This document shows, in pieces, positions 7,092 to 13,947 of a stretch of 16,592 nucleotides of DNA. The notes beneath the pieces are model-generated. The model saw only the letters and a program-made list of their open reading frames with translations. It was not told where the DNA came from and searched no databases. Numbering within the stretch: position 1 is the stretch's first letter; each line of letters begins with the position of its first letter. Source of the stretch: CALZJC01 sp041574955. Lineage in GTDB: Bacteria; Acidobacteriota; Thermoanaerobaculia; Multivoradales; JAHEKO01. The stretch is from the NCBI GenBank assembly GCA_041574955.1, contig JBFGNS010000098.1, positions 1 through 16,592 on the forward strand, in the 5' to 3' direction. A program made the translations under genes and the position numbers.

Positions 7092-8783
7092 GTGAGCGGC
7101 GTGCGCGATCCGGACACCCTGGTCGAGGCCCTCGAAGGCGCCGCCCGGCACCACCCCGAGCGCGGCATCGCGGTATTCGACGGCCGCGGCCGGCACGCCG
7201 ACCGGCGTCGCTTCCCCGAGCTGCTGGCGGCGGCGCGGCGGACCGCCGAGCGGCTGGCGGCGGCCGGCGTCGGAGCCGGCGACCGGGTGGTGATCTGCCT
7301 GCCGAGCTCGTGGGAGTGGCTCGACGCCTGGTGGGGGGCGGTGCTGCTGGGCGCCCTGCCGGTGGGCATGGCGCCGGGCGCCGTCATCGGCACCAGCGAG
7401 TCGCACCTGCGCAAGATGGACGGCGTCGTCGAGCAGCTCGGCGCCCGGCTGCTGATCGGCTCGCCGGCGCTGGTCGGCGAGCTGGCCGGCGCCGGCGCCG
7501 GCGCGGCGGCGGCGGTGGCCACGGCGCTCGACGGGCTGCCGGCCGCCGGCGCCGCGCCGCCGTGGCACCGGCCGCGGCCGGAGGAGGCTGCGTTCCTCCA
7601 GCTCACCAGCGGGTCGACCGGGCTGCCGCGAGCGGTCACCTTGAGCCACCGGGCGGTGGTCCACTGCACCCGGGCCATCGAGCAGATCGGCGTGCCGCCG
7701 GGGGCGGCCGGGCGCGAGCGGTTCGAGGCCCTGGTGGCCTGGCTGCCGCTCTACCACGACATGGGCCTGGTGGGCCTGGTGCTGCGCGCCGTGTTCTTCG
7801 GCTGGGACCTGTGGCTGCTGCCGCCGCAGGCGTTCCTGGCGCGGCCCCGGGTGTGGCTCGACCTGCTCGGCAGCCGCGGCTCGACCCAGACCGCCGCCCC
7901 CAACTTCGGCTATCAGCTGTGCGTCGAGCGGCTGGCCGGCGAGCCGCTCGGCGATCTCGACCTGTCGAGCTGGGGCTGCGCCATCTGCGGCGCCGAGATG
8001 GTGCGGCCGTCGACCATGGCGGCGTTCGTCGACACCTTCGGCCCGGCCGGCTTCCGCGCCGAGTCGCTGGTGCCGTGCTACGGCATGGCCGAAACGGTGG
8101 TCGGGATCAGCTTCGACCGCCGGCTGCAAGGCCCGCGGACGCGGCCGCTGCCCGCCGGGGGCGGAGCTGCCGGCACGCCCTCCGAGGTGGTCTGCCTGGG
8201 AGAGCCGCTGGTCGGCAGCGAGGTGCAGGTCACCGCCCCCGACGGCAGCGACCTGGGCGAAGACCGGGTGGGGGAGATCCGGGTGCGCGGACCGCACCTG
8301 TTCTCCGGCTACTGGGGCGACCCGGCGGCCACCGCCGAGGCGCTGGTCGACGGCTGGCTGCGCACCGGCGACCTGGGCTTCCTGCATGCCGGCGAGGTGT
8401 ACGTCACCGGCCGGCTCAAGGAGCTGCTGATCGTGCGCGGCGAGAACCTGATGCCGCACGACCTCGAGCAGGTGGCCGAGGCGGCCGTCGGCGGCGGTGG
8501 CAGCCACCGGGCCGGCGCCTTCTCGGTGGCGCGCGGCGAGACGGGCGAGGAGGCGGTGCTGGCGGTGGAGGTGAGCGAGCGCGAGCCGGCGGCCCTGGCG
8601 GAGGTGGAGCGGCGGGTGCGGGTGGCGGTCGGCCGCGAGCTCGGCCTGCCGCTGGCCGACGTCGTGCTGGTGCGCCGCGGGCGGATCCCCAAGACCACCA
8701 GCGGCAAGCTGCAGCGCGGCGAGCTGCGGCGGCTGTACCTGGAGGGCGGGCTCGAGCGGTTGGATCGAGCCGGGCCGGGCTAG
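7092..8783 (+). CDS. Fatty-acyl-AMP ligase (FAAL)-like adenylate-forming enzyme
   Basis: The protein has 563 residues and activates a carboxylic acid with ATP, probably a fatty acid destined for an acyl carrier protein. The ATP-binding loop is LTSGSTGLPRAV (171 onward; R-A replaces the common K-G). FAAL-type motifs follow: WLPLYHDMGLVG (from 217), TQTAAPNFGYQLC and CYGMAETVVG. The A8 hinge region is LRTGDLG (D427) with YVTGRLKELLIVRGEN, and the A10 lysine is K539 in PKTTSGKLQR. The WLPLYHDMG and PNFGY signatures favour FAAL over CoA-forming FACL, and the ACP gene just downstream agrees, but no CoA-exclusion test can be done by eye. GTG 7092 was chosen; GTG 7101 is possible. Neither has a clear Shine-Dalgarno. 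It is probably cytoplasmic, feeding the adjacent ACP and acyltransferase. Confidence 0.92.
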   Translation: MSGVRDPDTLVEALEGAARHHPERGIAVFDGRGRHADRRRFPELLAAARRTAERLAAAGVGAGDRVVICLPSSWEWLDAWWGAVLLGALPVGMAPGAVIGTSESHLRKMDGVVEQLGARLLIGSPALVGELAGAGAGAAAAVATALDGLPAAGAAPPWHRPRPEEAAFLQLTSGSTGLPRAVTLSHRAVVHCTRAIEQIGVPPGAAGRERFEALVAWLPLYHDMGLVGLVLRAVFFGWDLWLLPPQAFLARPRVWLDLLGSRGSTQTAAPNFGYQLCVERLAGEPLGDLDLSSWGCAICGAEMVRPSTMAAFVDTFGPAGFRAESLVPCYGMAETVVGISFDRRLQGPRTRPLPAGGGAAGTPSEVVCLGEPLVGSEVQVTAPDGSDLGEDRVGEIRVRGPHLFSGYWGDPAATAEALVDGWLRTGDLGFLHAGEVYVTGRLKELLIVRGENLMPHDLEQVAEAAVGGGGSHRAGAFSVARGETGEEAVLAVEVSEREPAALAEVERRVRVAVGRELGLPLADVVLVRRGRIPKTTSGKLQRGELRRLYLEGGLERLDRAGPG

Positions 8784-8811
8784 CGCTCGCCGGGCGGCTC
8801 GGTGACCAGCT

Positions 8812-8830
8812 CAGGCTAGAATACCGGCCG
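8812..8830 (+). promoter_or_regulatory. Promoter-like motif with TAGAAT -10, shared with purL
   Basis: CAGGCTAGAATACCGGCCG lies 41-51 bases ahead of the ACP start codon. The minus-strand copy upstream of purL (13762 to 13744) matches it in 18 of 19 positions. TAGAAT (8817-8822) fits a sigma-70 -10 box; no -35 is recognisable. Independent transcription of the ACP-acyltransferase pair is inferred. Confidence 0.5.
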
Positions 8831-8862
8831 GCGAGCCGCCGGGGCGTGGCCGGGAGAAAAGC

Positions 8863-9099
8863 ATGGCGCAAGACAGAGAGCAGATCGTCCTCGACGTGAT
8901 CGCCCGGGTGAGCGGCGTCCACGCCGCCAGCCTCGAGCGCGACACCGAGCTGGTCGGCGAGCTGGGGATCGACTCGCCGAAGGCGCTCCACATGCTGATC
9001 CAGCTCGAAGACCGGCTCGGGGTCGAGATCGGCGACGACGAGACCGCCCGCCTGCGTACGGTCGGCGACGTGCTCGACGCGCTGGCCCGGCTGGCGTGA
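8863..9099 (+). CDS. Stand-alone acyl carrier protein
   Basis: The protein has 78 residues, the normal ACP size, starting at ATG 8863 behind GGGAGA. The phosphopantetheine attachment site is S38 in ELGIDSPKALHMLIQLED, with the expected acidic helix II after it and a V-x-E-I-x-D-D-E strand near residue 55. Position +1 after the serine is Pro rather than the usual Leu/Met. It is too divergent from the housekeeping fatty-acid ACP to call it AcpP, and no fab genes are nearby. It follows the FAAL gene by 79 bp and its TGA overlaps the GTG of the acyltransferase (GTGA), so it is probably the carrier between those two enzymes. It may also have its own promoter at 8812-8830. Confidence 0.94.
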   Translation: MAQDREQIVLDVIARVSGVHAASLERDTELVGELGIDSPKALHMLIQLEDRLGVEIGDDETARLRTVGDVLDALARLA

Positions 9100-9776
9100 G
9101 CCGCGGCGCCGACCGCCCGCGGCTGCCGCCGAAGACGCTCCTCGCCTACGGCCTGGTGAGGGCGCTGGTGGCCACCTACCGGCGCCGGCCGGTCACCGGC
9201 GAGCAGCACCTGGCGGGGCTGATGACCCGCGAGCGGCCGGCGATCCTGGCGTTCTGGCACAACCGCCTGCTGCTGTGCGGCGACTACGTGCTCGGGCTGG
9301 CGCGGCGCGGCGTGCGCCTCGCCGCCCTGGTGTCGCGCTCGCGCGACGGCGAGGCCACCGCACCGCTCGCCCGACGCTTCGGCGTGACGCTGGTGCGCGG
9401 TTCGAGCTTCACCGGCGGCACCCTGGGGCTGCGGCGGCTGTACCGCGAGATCGCCGGCCACGGCCGCACCGCGGTGACCACGCCCGACGGCTCGCGCGGT
9501 CCGGTCTACCGGGCGCGGCCCGGCACCGTGGTGCTGGCTCAGCTCACCGGCGCGCCGATCGTGCCGCTGGCCTACGCCGCCGACCGCGCCTGGCGGCTGC
9601 GCTCGTGGGACCGGTTCCTGGTGCCCAAGCCGTTCGCCCGGGTGGCGCTGGCGATCGGGCCGCCGATGGCCGTGCCGCGGCAGCTCGACGACGCCGAGCT
9701 GGCCGGCCAGTGCGAGGAGCTGGGGCGGCGGCTGGACGCCGCGTTGGAAGCCGCCGAAGCGGCGCTGACCGCCTAG
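9096..9776 (+). CDS. DUF374 / LpxJ-like lysophospholipid-type acyltransferase
   Basis: The protein has 226 residues. GTG 9096 overlaps the ACP stop, the mark of translational coupling. DUF374 hallmarks run in order: AFWHNRLLL (H55), ALVSRSRDGEATAPLARRFG, LVRGSSFTGG, TTPDGSRGP (from about 129; D131), GTVVLAQLTGAPIVPLAYAA and SWDRFLVPKPFARV. The classical H-x4-D motif of LPLATs is not intact here (residue 60 is Leu), as expected for this family. Known DUF374 proteins include LpxJ, a late lipid A acyltransferase of Helicobacter and Campylobacter, so transfer of an acyl chain from ACP to lipid A or another envelope lipid at the inner membrane is the best guess. No obvious transmembrane helix is seen; peripheral membrane association is likely. 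Its TAG stop shares bases with the purQ stop. Confidence 0.92.
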   Translation: MSRGADRPRLPPKTLLAYGLVRALVATYRRRPVTGEQHLAGLMTRERPAILAFWHNRLLLCGDYVLGLARRGVRLAALVSRSRDGEATAPLARRFGVTLVRGSSFTGGTLGLRRLYREIAGHGRTAVTTPDGSRGPVYRARPGTVVLAQLTGAPIVPLAYAADRAWRLRSWDRFLVPKPFARVALAIGPPMAVPRQLDDAELAGQCEELGRRLDAALEAAEAALTA

Positions 9777-10672
9777 CCAGGCTGGTCGAGCGCGGCGGCG
9801 GCGGCGTCGACGCCGTTGCGGAACACCGCCAGCCCGCCGCCCTCGGCGGGCGCCCGGCCGCGCCGCCGCAGCCGTGTCCAGCGCGGGTGCTGGAACGGGT
9901 AGAGGTAGGCGTCGGGGTGGGGCATCAGGCCGAACAGCCGGCCGCTCGGGTCGCACAGTCCGGCGGCGCCGCCCGGCGAGCCGTTCGGGTTGTCCGGCCA
10001 GCGCTCGGTCGGATGGCCGGCCTCGTCGACGTAGCGCACCGGCACCTGGCGGCGCTCCTCCAGCCGCCGCCGAACGCCGTCGTCGGCGGCCAGCAGCTTG
10101 CCCTCGCCGTGGCGGCTGGGCAGCTCCAGCCGGTCGAGGCCGCGCGTCCACAGGCACGGCGAGTCGGGATCGACGCGCAGCCGCACCCAGCAGTCGCGGT
10201 AGCCGAGCCGGTCGTTGGGGGCGAGCGCCGCGCGCGGCGTGCGGTAGTCGCCGTCGAAGCCCGGCAGCAGGCCGAGCCGCACCATCATCTGGAAGCCGTT
10301 GCAGATGCCCAGCGCCAGCCCGCCGCCGGCGATGAAGTCGACCAGCGGCCGGTACATCCGGTAGCGCAGCTTGTTGGCGAACACGAAGCCGGCTCCCAGG
10401 TGGTCGCCGAAGGCGAAGCCGCCGACGAAGGCGACGATCGGGTAGCCGGCTAGACGGCCCGGATCGTCCAGCAGGTCGAGCAGGTGCACCAGCTCGGGCG
10501 AGGCGCCGACCAGGCGGAAGGCGGCGGCGGTCTCGGCCTCGCAGTTGAGCCCCAGGCCGGTCGGGATCAGCACCCTGACGGCGGCGCGGCGGCGCGCCAG
10601 CTCGCCGGCGTCGAGGCCGTCGAGGGCGCCGCCGGCGGCAGCGGCGGGCGGTGCCGGTCGCGGCTCAACCAC
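9773..10672 (-). CDS. purQ: Phosphoribosylformylglycinamidine synthase, glutaminase subunit PurQ
   Basis: PurQ releases ammonia from glutamine for the FGAR-to-FGAM step of purine synthesis. It has 299 residues, longer than the ~225-residue Bacillus type. The class I glutaminase fold is clear: VRVLIPTGLGLNCEAE (start of the domain near residue 32), AFVGGFAFGDHLGAG, the nucleophile C124 in LGICNGFQMM, and MPHPDAYLYPFQHP carrying the catalytic His (252). The residue two after the His is Asp (254) where most PurQ proteins have Glu. The N-terminal ~30 residues are an Ala/Pro/Gly-rich extension that may simply reflect an early start. GTG 10672 overlaps the purL stop by eight bases, so the two subunits are translationally coupled. 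It ends tail-to-tail with the acyltransferase gene. Confidence 0.96.
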   Translation of the reverse strand: MVEPRPAPPAAAAGGALDGLDAGELARRRAAVRVLIPTGLGLNCEAETAAAFRLVGASPELVHLLDLLDDPGRLAGYPIVAFVGGFAFGDHLGAGFVFANKLRYRMYRPLVDFIAGGGLALGICNGFQMMVRLGLLPGFDGDYRTPRAALAPNDRLGYRDCWVRLRVDPDSPCLWTRGLDRLELPSRHGEGKLLAADDGVRRRLEERRQVPVRYVDEAGHPTERWPDNPNGSPGGAAGLCDPSGRLFGLMPHPDAYLYPFQHPRWTRLRRRGRAPAEGGGLAVFRNGVDAAAAALDQPG

Positions 10673-13600
10673 CGTCGGCTCCTTCGCTCATCAGCGCGGC
10701 GAGGTCCGCCACGGCGAGGTCGGCGAGCACACGGCCGGCGCGCCGCAGCGCCAGCCGCGGCTCGGCGGTCACCGCGCCCAGCCGCGCGCACGGCAGCCCG
10801 GCGAGGCGGCGGGCGAAGGCGGTCTCGTCGCCGGGCGCCACCGTCACCACGAACCGGCCGTTGGACTCGGCGAACAGCAGCAGGTCGTCGTCGAGCTCCT
10901 CCGCCACCGGGCAGGGGTCGAGGTCGAGCTCGAGGCCGAGGCCGCCGGCCACCGCGCAGCGCGCCAGGCAGACCGCCAGGCCGCCGCGCGCCGGCGTCGC
11001 GGCCGAGCGCACCAGGCCGTCGCCGATCGCCGCCGCCAGCGCGCGGTAGAGCGGCAGGGTGCGGCCGGGATCGAGCGCCGGCGGCCGCCGGCCGACGTAC
11101 GGCGCGGCGCCGCCGAGCTCGGGCCGCAGGCCGTCGAGCGCCCCCAGGTAGCGGAAGTACTCGCTGCCGCCGCCCTCCCCGGCGGTCTCGCCGAGCACGT
11201 AGACGGCGTCGCCGGGCTCCTCGGGCTCGAGCGTGAGGGCGCGACGGGCGTCGTCGATCTGGCCGAGCGCCGACACCAGCAGCGTCGGCGGCACGGCGAT
11301 CTTGACCCCGCCCACCACCGCCTCGTTCTTCATCGAGTCCTTGCCCGACACCAGCGGCACACCGTAGGCGCGACAGGTCTCGTACAGGCCCTCGCAGGCG
11401 CGCACCAGCTGGGCCAGCTTGTACTCGCCGTCGGGCGTGCCCGGGGAGCACACCGGGTCGGGCCAGCAGAAGTTGTCGAGCGCCGCGATGCGGTCCAGCC
11501 TGGCGCCGGCGCAAAGCTGCCGGCGCACCGCCTCGTCCACCACCGCCGCCGCCATCGCCCGGGTGTCGCGATCCGCCAGGTACGGGTTGACGCCCTCCGA
11601 CCGCACCAGCCCGCGCGGCGAGCCGTGGCGGACGAGGAACACCGTCGCCTCGGCCGGCACGTTGCCGTCCACGCCGACGTACGGCTTGACCACCGTCAGC
11701 CCCTTGACCTCGTGGTCGTAGTGGCGCGCGCGGCGCTCGCCGCTCGCCAGGTTGGGGCGGGCGAGCAGGCCGGCGAGCGCCTCGCCGCAGTCGGTGGCGC
11801 GGCGCGGCGGCTCGTCGAACGCCGGCGGCTGCCAGCGCGCCTCGAGCTCCAGCTCGGGAACGCCGCCGTGCAGGAACTCCATGTCGAGCAGCGCCACCGT
11901 TTCGTCGCCCCAGGTGACGTGCAGGCTGGCGTCGGCGGTGAACTCCCCCAGCACCGTGGCCTCGACCTGGCGCCGCCGCGCCAGCTCCAGAAAGCGGTCG
12001 AGCCGCGCCGGCGGCACCGCCAGGGTCATCCGCTCCTGCGCCTCCGACAGGAACACCTCCCACGGCGCCAGACCGGCGTACTTGAGCGGCGCGCGCGCCA
12101 GGTCGATGCGCGCGCCGCCCGGGTCGCGCGCCATCTCGCCCACCGACGACGACAGGCCGCCGGCGCCGTTGTCGGTGATCGCCGAGTACAGCCCTTCGTC
12201 GCGCGCCTCGAGCAGGAAGTCGAACATCATCTTCTGGGTGATCGGATCGCCGATCTGGACCGCCTGGGCCGGCGACGCCTCGTCGAGCGCCGCCGACGAA
12301 AAGGTGGCGCCGTGGATGCCGTCGGCGCCGATGCGGCCGCCGACCATCACCACCGCGTCGCCCGGGCGCGCCGCCTTCTGCTCGCCCGGGCTGCCGGCGA
12401 TGGTCACCGGCAGCGCGCCCACCGTGCCGCAGAACACCAGCGGCTTGCCCAGGTAGCGGCCGTCGAACAGCTCCCAGCCGCGGCCGTACGGCAGCCCCGA
12501 CTGGTTGCCGCCGTCGATCACCCCGCGGTGCACGCCGTCGCGTACCCGGCGCGGATGCAGCAGCCCCCGTGGCAGCTCGCCGCGCCAGTCGGACGGCGCG
12601 AAGCAGTAGCCCCACACGTTGACCAGCAGGTCGGCGCCACGCCCGGTGCCGAACGGGTCGCGGTTGACCCCCACGATGCCGGTGATGGCGCCGCCGTACG
12701 GGTCGAGCGCCGAGGGCGAGTTGTGGGTCTCCACCTTGTAGACCAGGTGCACCGCGTCGTCGAACGCCACCACCCCGGCGTTGTCGTGGAACACCGACAC
12801 CAGCCAGCTACCGCCGTCGCCGGCGCGCAGCTCGCGGTCGATCTCCTCGGTGACGCGGCGGATGGTCGTGTCGAACAGCGAGCGGATCACGCGCGGCTCG
12901 CCGTCGCCCTCGCGGTAGCGGATGGTGGCGTTGAAGATCTTGTGCTTGCAGTGCTCGCTCCAGGTCTGGGCCAGGCTCTCGAGCTCGACGTCGGTGGGCG
13001 CGCCGCCGAGCCCCAGCCGCCGGCGCCGCCGATCGTGCCCGGCGGCGGTGAAGTGGTCCCGGATCGCCTTCATCTCGGCCAGCGACAGCGCCAGCAGGCC
13101 GTCGCGGCTCAGCCGCTCGAGCGCCGCGTCGTCGCCCCCCAGGTCGACCGTCGCCACCGGCGGCCGGCCGCCGCGCTCGACGCGCGGCACCGCCAGGTCG
13201 GGCGGCGAGCCCTGCCAGTCGGCCGGGCGCTCGACGCGCGCCGTCTGGATGACCGGGTTGGCCAGCAGCTCGGTCGCGATGCGCTCGGCGCGGGCGCGGT
13301 CGACGCCGTCGAGCAGGTAGACGCGCGAGCTGTAGACGGCGGCTGCCTCGCCGAGCGGCCGGCCCAGGGTGTCCTCCACCGCCACCAGCGCGCTCTTGCC
13401 CACCGGATCGGCCACCCCCGGCTTGTAGGCGACGGTGACCGCCAGCTCGAAGCCGTCGGCGGGTAGCCGGCCGGCGGCGCCCACCTGCTGCACCGGGTCG
13501 GCCAGCTCGCGCACCACCGCCGCCAGCTCGCCGGCGGTCAGCTCGGCCTCGAGGTGGTAGACCTCGCGCGTCCGGACGCGTGTCACCGGGATGTGGAGGA

Positions 13601-13682
13601 GCTCCCGGATCTCCGCCGCCACGTGCCGGCCGCGCGGATCCGGCAGGTCGGGCCGGACCGCGATCTCGATGCGGTGGATCAC
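10665..13682 (-). CDS. purL: Phosphoribosylformylglycinamidine synthase subunit PurL with N-terminal PurS-like units (PurSL)
   Basis: PurL makes FGAM from FGAR, ATP and ammonia supplied by PurQ. It has 1005 residues, between small PurL (~740) and large single-chain PurL (~1300). Residues 1 to ~75 (RIEIAVRPDLPDPRG ... ELADPVQQV) and ~78-158 (ELAVTVAYKPGVADPVGKSA ... LLANPVIQTARVE) are both PurS-like, so the PurS role is built in as a tandem pair. The catalytic part follows: TWSEHCKHK (H244), YKVETHNSPSALDPYGGA, VIDGGNQSGLPYGRG, GDPITQKMMFDFLLEA, ITDNGAGGLSSS, SEAQERM and, in the second half, PLVSGKDSMKNE. GTG 13682 is the start; the Shine-Dalgarno is weak. No glutaminase domain is fused; that is purQ, which overlaps the 3' end. 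A promoter motif lies 70 bases upstream. Confidence 0.97.
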   Translation of the reverse strand: MIHRIEIAVRPDLPDPRGRHVAAEIRELLHIPVTRVRTREVYHLEAELTAGELAAVVRELADPVQQVGAAGRLPADGFELAVTVAYKPGVADPVGKSALVAVEDTLGRPLGEAAAVYSSRVYLLDGVDRARAERIATELLANPVIQTARVERPADWQGSPPDLAVPRVERGGRPPVATVDLGGDDAALERLSRDGLLALSLAEMKAIRDHFTAAGHDRRRRRLGLGGAPTDVELESLAQTWSEHCKHKIFNATIRYREGDGEPRVIRSLFDTTIRRVTEEIDRELRAGDGGSWLVSVFHDNAGVVAFDDAVHLVYKVETHNSPSALDPYGGAITGIVGVNRDPFGTGRGADLLVNVWGYCFAPSDWRGELPRGLLHPRRVRDGVHRGVIDGGNQSGLPYGRGWELFDGRYLGKPLVFCGTVGALPVTIAGSPGEQKAARPGDAVVMVGGRIGADGIHGATFSSAALDEASPAQAVQIGDPITQKMMFDFLLEARDEGLYSAITDNGAGGLSSSVGEMARDPGGARIDLARAPLKYAGLAPWEVFLSEAQERMTLAVPPARLDRFLELARRRQVEATVLGEFTADASLHVTWGDETVALLDMEFLHGGVPELELEARWQPPAFDEPPRRATDCGEALAGLLARPNLASGERRARHYDHEVKGLTVVKPYVGVDGNVPAEATVFLVRHGSPRGLVRSEGVNPYLADRDTRAMAAAVVDEAVRRQLCAGARLDRIAALDNFCWPDPVCSPGTPDGEYKLAQLVRACEGLYETCRAYGVPLVSGKDSMKNEAVVGGVKIAVPPTLLVSALGQIDDARRALTLEPEEPGDAVYVLGETAGEGGGSEYFRYLGALDGLRPELGGAAPYVGRRPPALDPGRTLPLYRALAAAIGDGLVRSAATPARGGLAVCLARCAVAGGLGLELDLDPCPVAEELDDDLLLFAESNGRFVVTVAPGDETAFARRLAGLPCARLGAVTAEPRLALRRAGRVLADLAVADLAALMSEGADGG

Positions 13683-13722
13683 GAGGGGCGGCTCTCGGAC
13701 GGCGGGTCTCGGCTTGGGGGGC

Positions 13723-13743
13723 GGCCCGCGGCGGGGCCTTTTT
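13723..13743 (+). terminator. Terminator-like hairpin with T5 run on the plus strand
   Basis: GGCCC (13723-13727) and GGGCC (13734-13738) flank GCGGCG and are followed by TTTTT (13739-13743). In this orientation it would stop plus-strand transcription running antisense through purL towards purF. On the minus strand the same bases are part of the purL leader. The stem is short, so confidence is limited. Confidence 0.4.
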
Positions 13744-13762
13744 CGGCCGGCATTCTAGCCTG
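13744..13762 (-). promoter_or_regulatory. purL promoter-like motif with TAGAAT -10
   Basis: The minus strand reads CAGGCTAGAATGCCGGCCG, identical in 18 of 19 bases to 8812-8830 upstream of the ACP gene. TAGAAT occupies 13757 down to 13752, 70 bases ahead of the purL GTG. No -35 hexamer is visible at the usual distance. Confidence 0.55.
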
Positions 13763-13947
13763 CCGCCAGCCGTCTGAGCGCCCTGCCCGCTGTGATAGCT
13801 TCGCGCCGTGCGGCGCGGGCTCAACCGGGAGCGTCTCCCTGGGCGGAGGGGGCCGGTGGCGTCGACGGACGGCGACCGCCGGGCGGCTGCCGGCAGACCG
13901 GCGCGGCGGCGCGCGCGGGCACACGGCGGCTGAGGTCGAGCGGTCCG

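Larger units (their letters stand above)
13683..13947. promoter_or_regulatory. Divergent purL / purF control region
   Basis: This 265-bp gap separates the starts of purL (minus) and purF (plus), the longest non-coding stretch in the window. It contains the purL promoter-like motif (13744-13762, minus), a terminator-like hairpin with T5 on the plus strand (13723-13743) and a weak plus-strand GATAGC -10-like box (13794-13799). The remaining ~140 bp ahead of purF are GC-rich leader with a short chance-like reading frame. I could not recognise a PurR-type operator or a known riboswitch by eye. Confidence 0.6.

Noticed and set aside
5262..8507. Minus-strand open frame of more than 1000 codons opposite the MBL, YycJ and FAAL genes
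   Set aside because: Its translation is low-complexity Arg/Ala/Gly/His-rich with no motif, while the plus strand has clear conserved enzymes. Long antisense frames are expected at this GC content.
10545..13466. Plus-strand open frame of 973 codons opposite purQ and purL
   Set aside because: The composition is biased (Arg/Ala/His/Val) with no domain; the true genes on the minus strand are unambiguous.
13808..13933. 41-codon frame starting at GTG 13808 and ending 14 bases before purF, as a leader peptide
   Set aside because: The peptide is Arg/Gly/Ala-rich with no purine-related attenuation pattern, no Shine-Dalgarno and no terminator after it; at this GC content it is likely chance.
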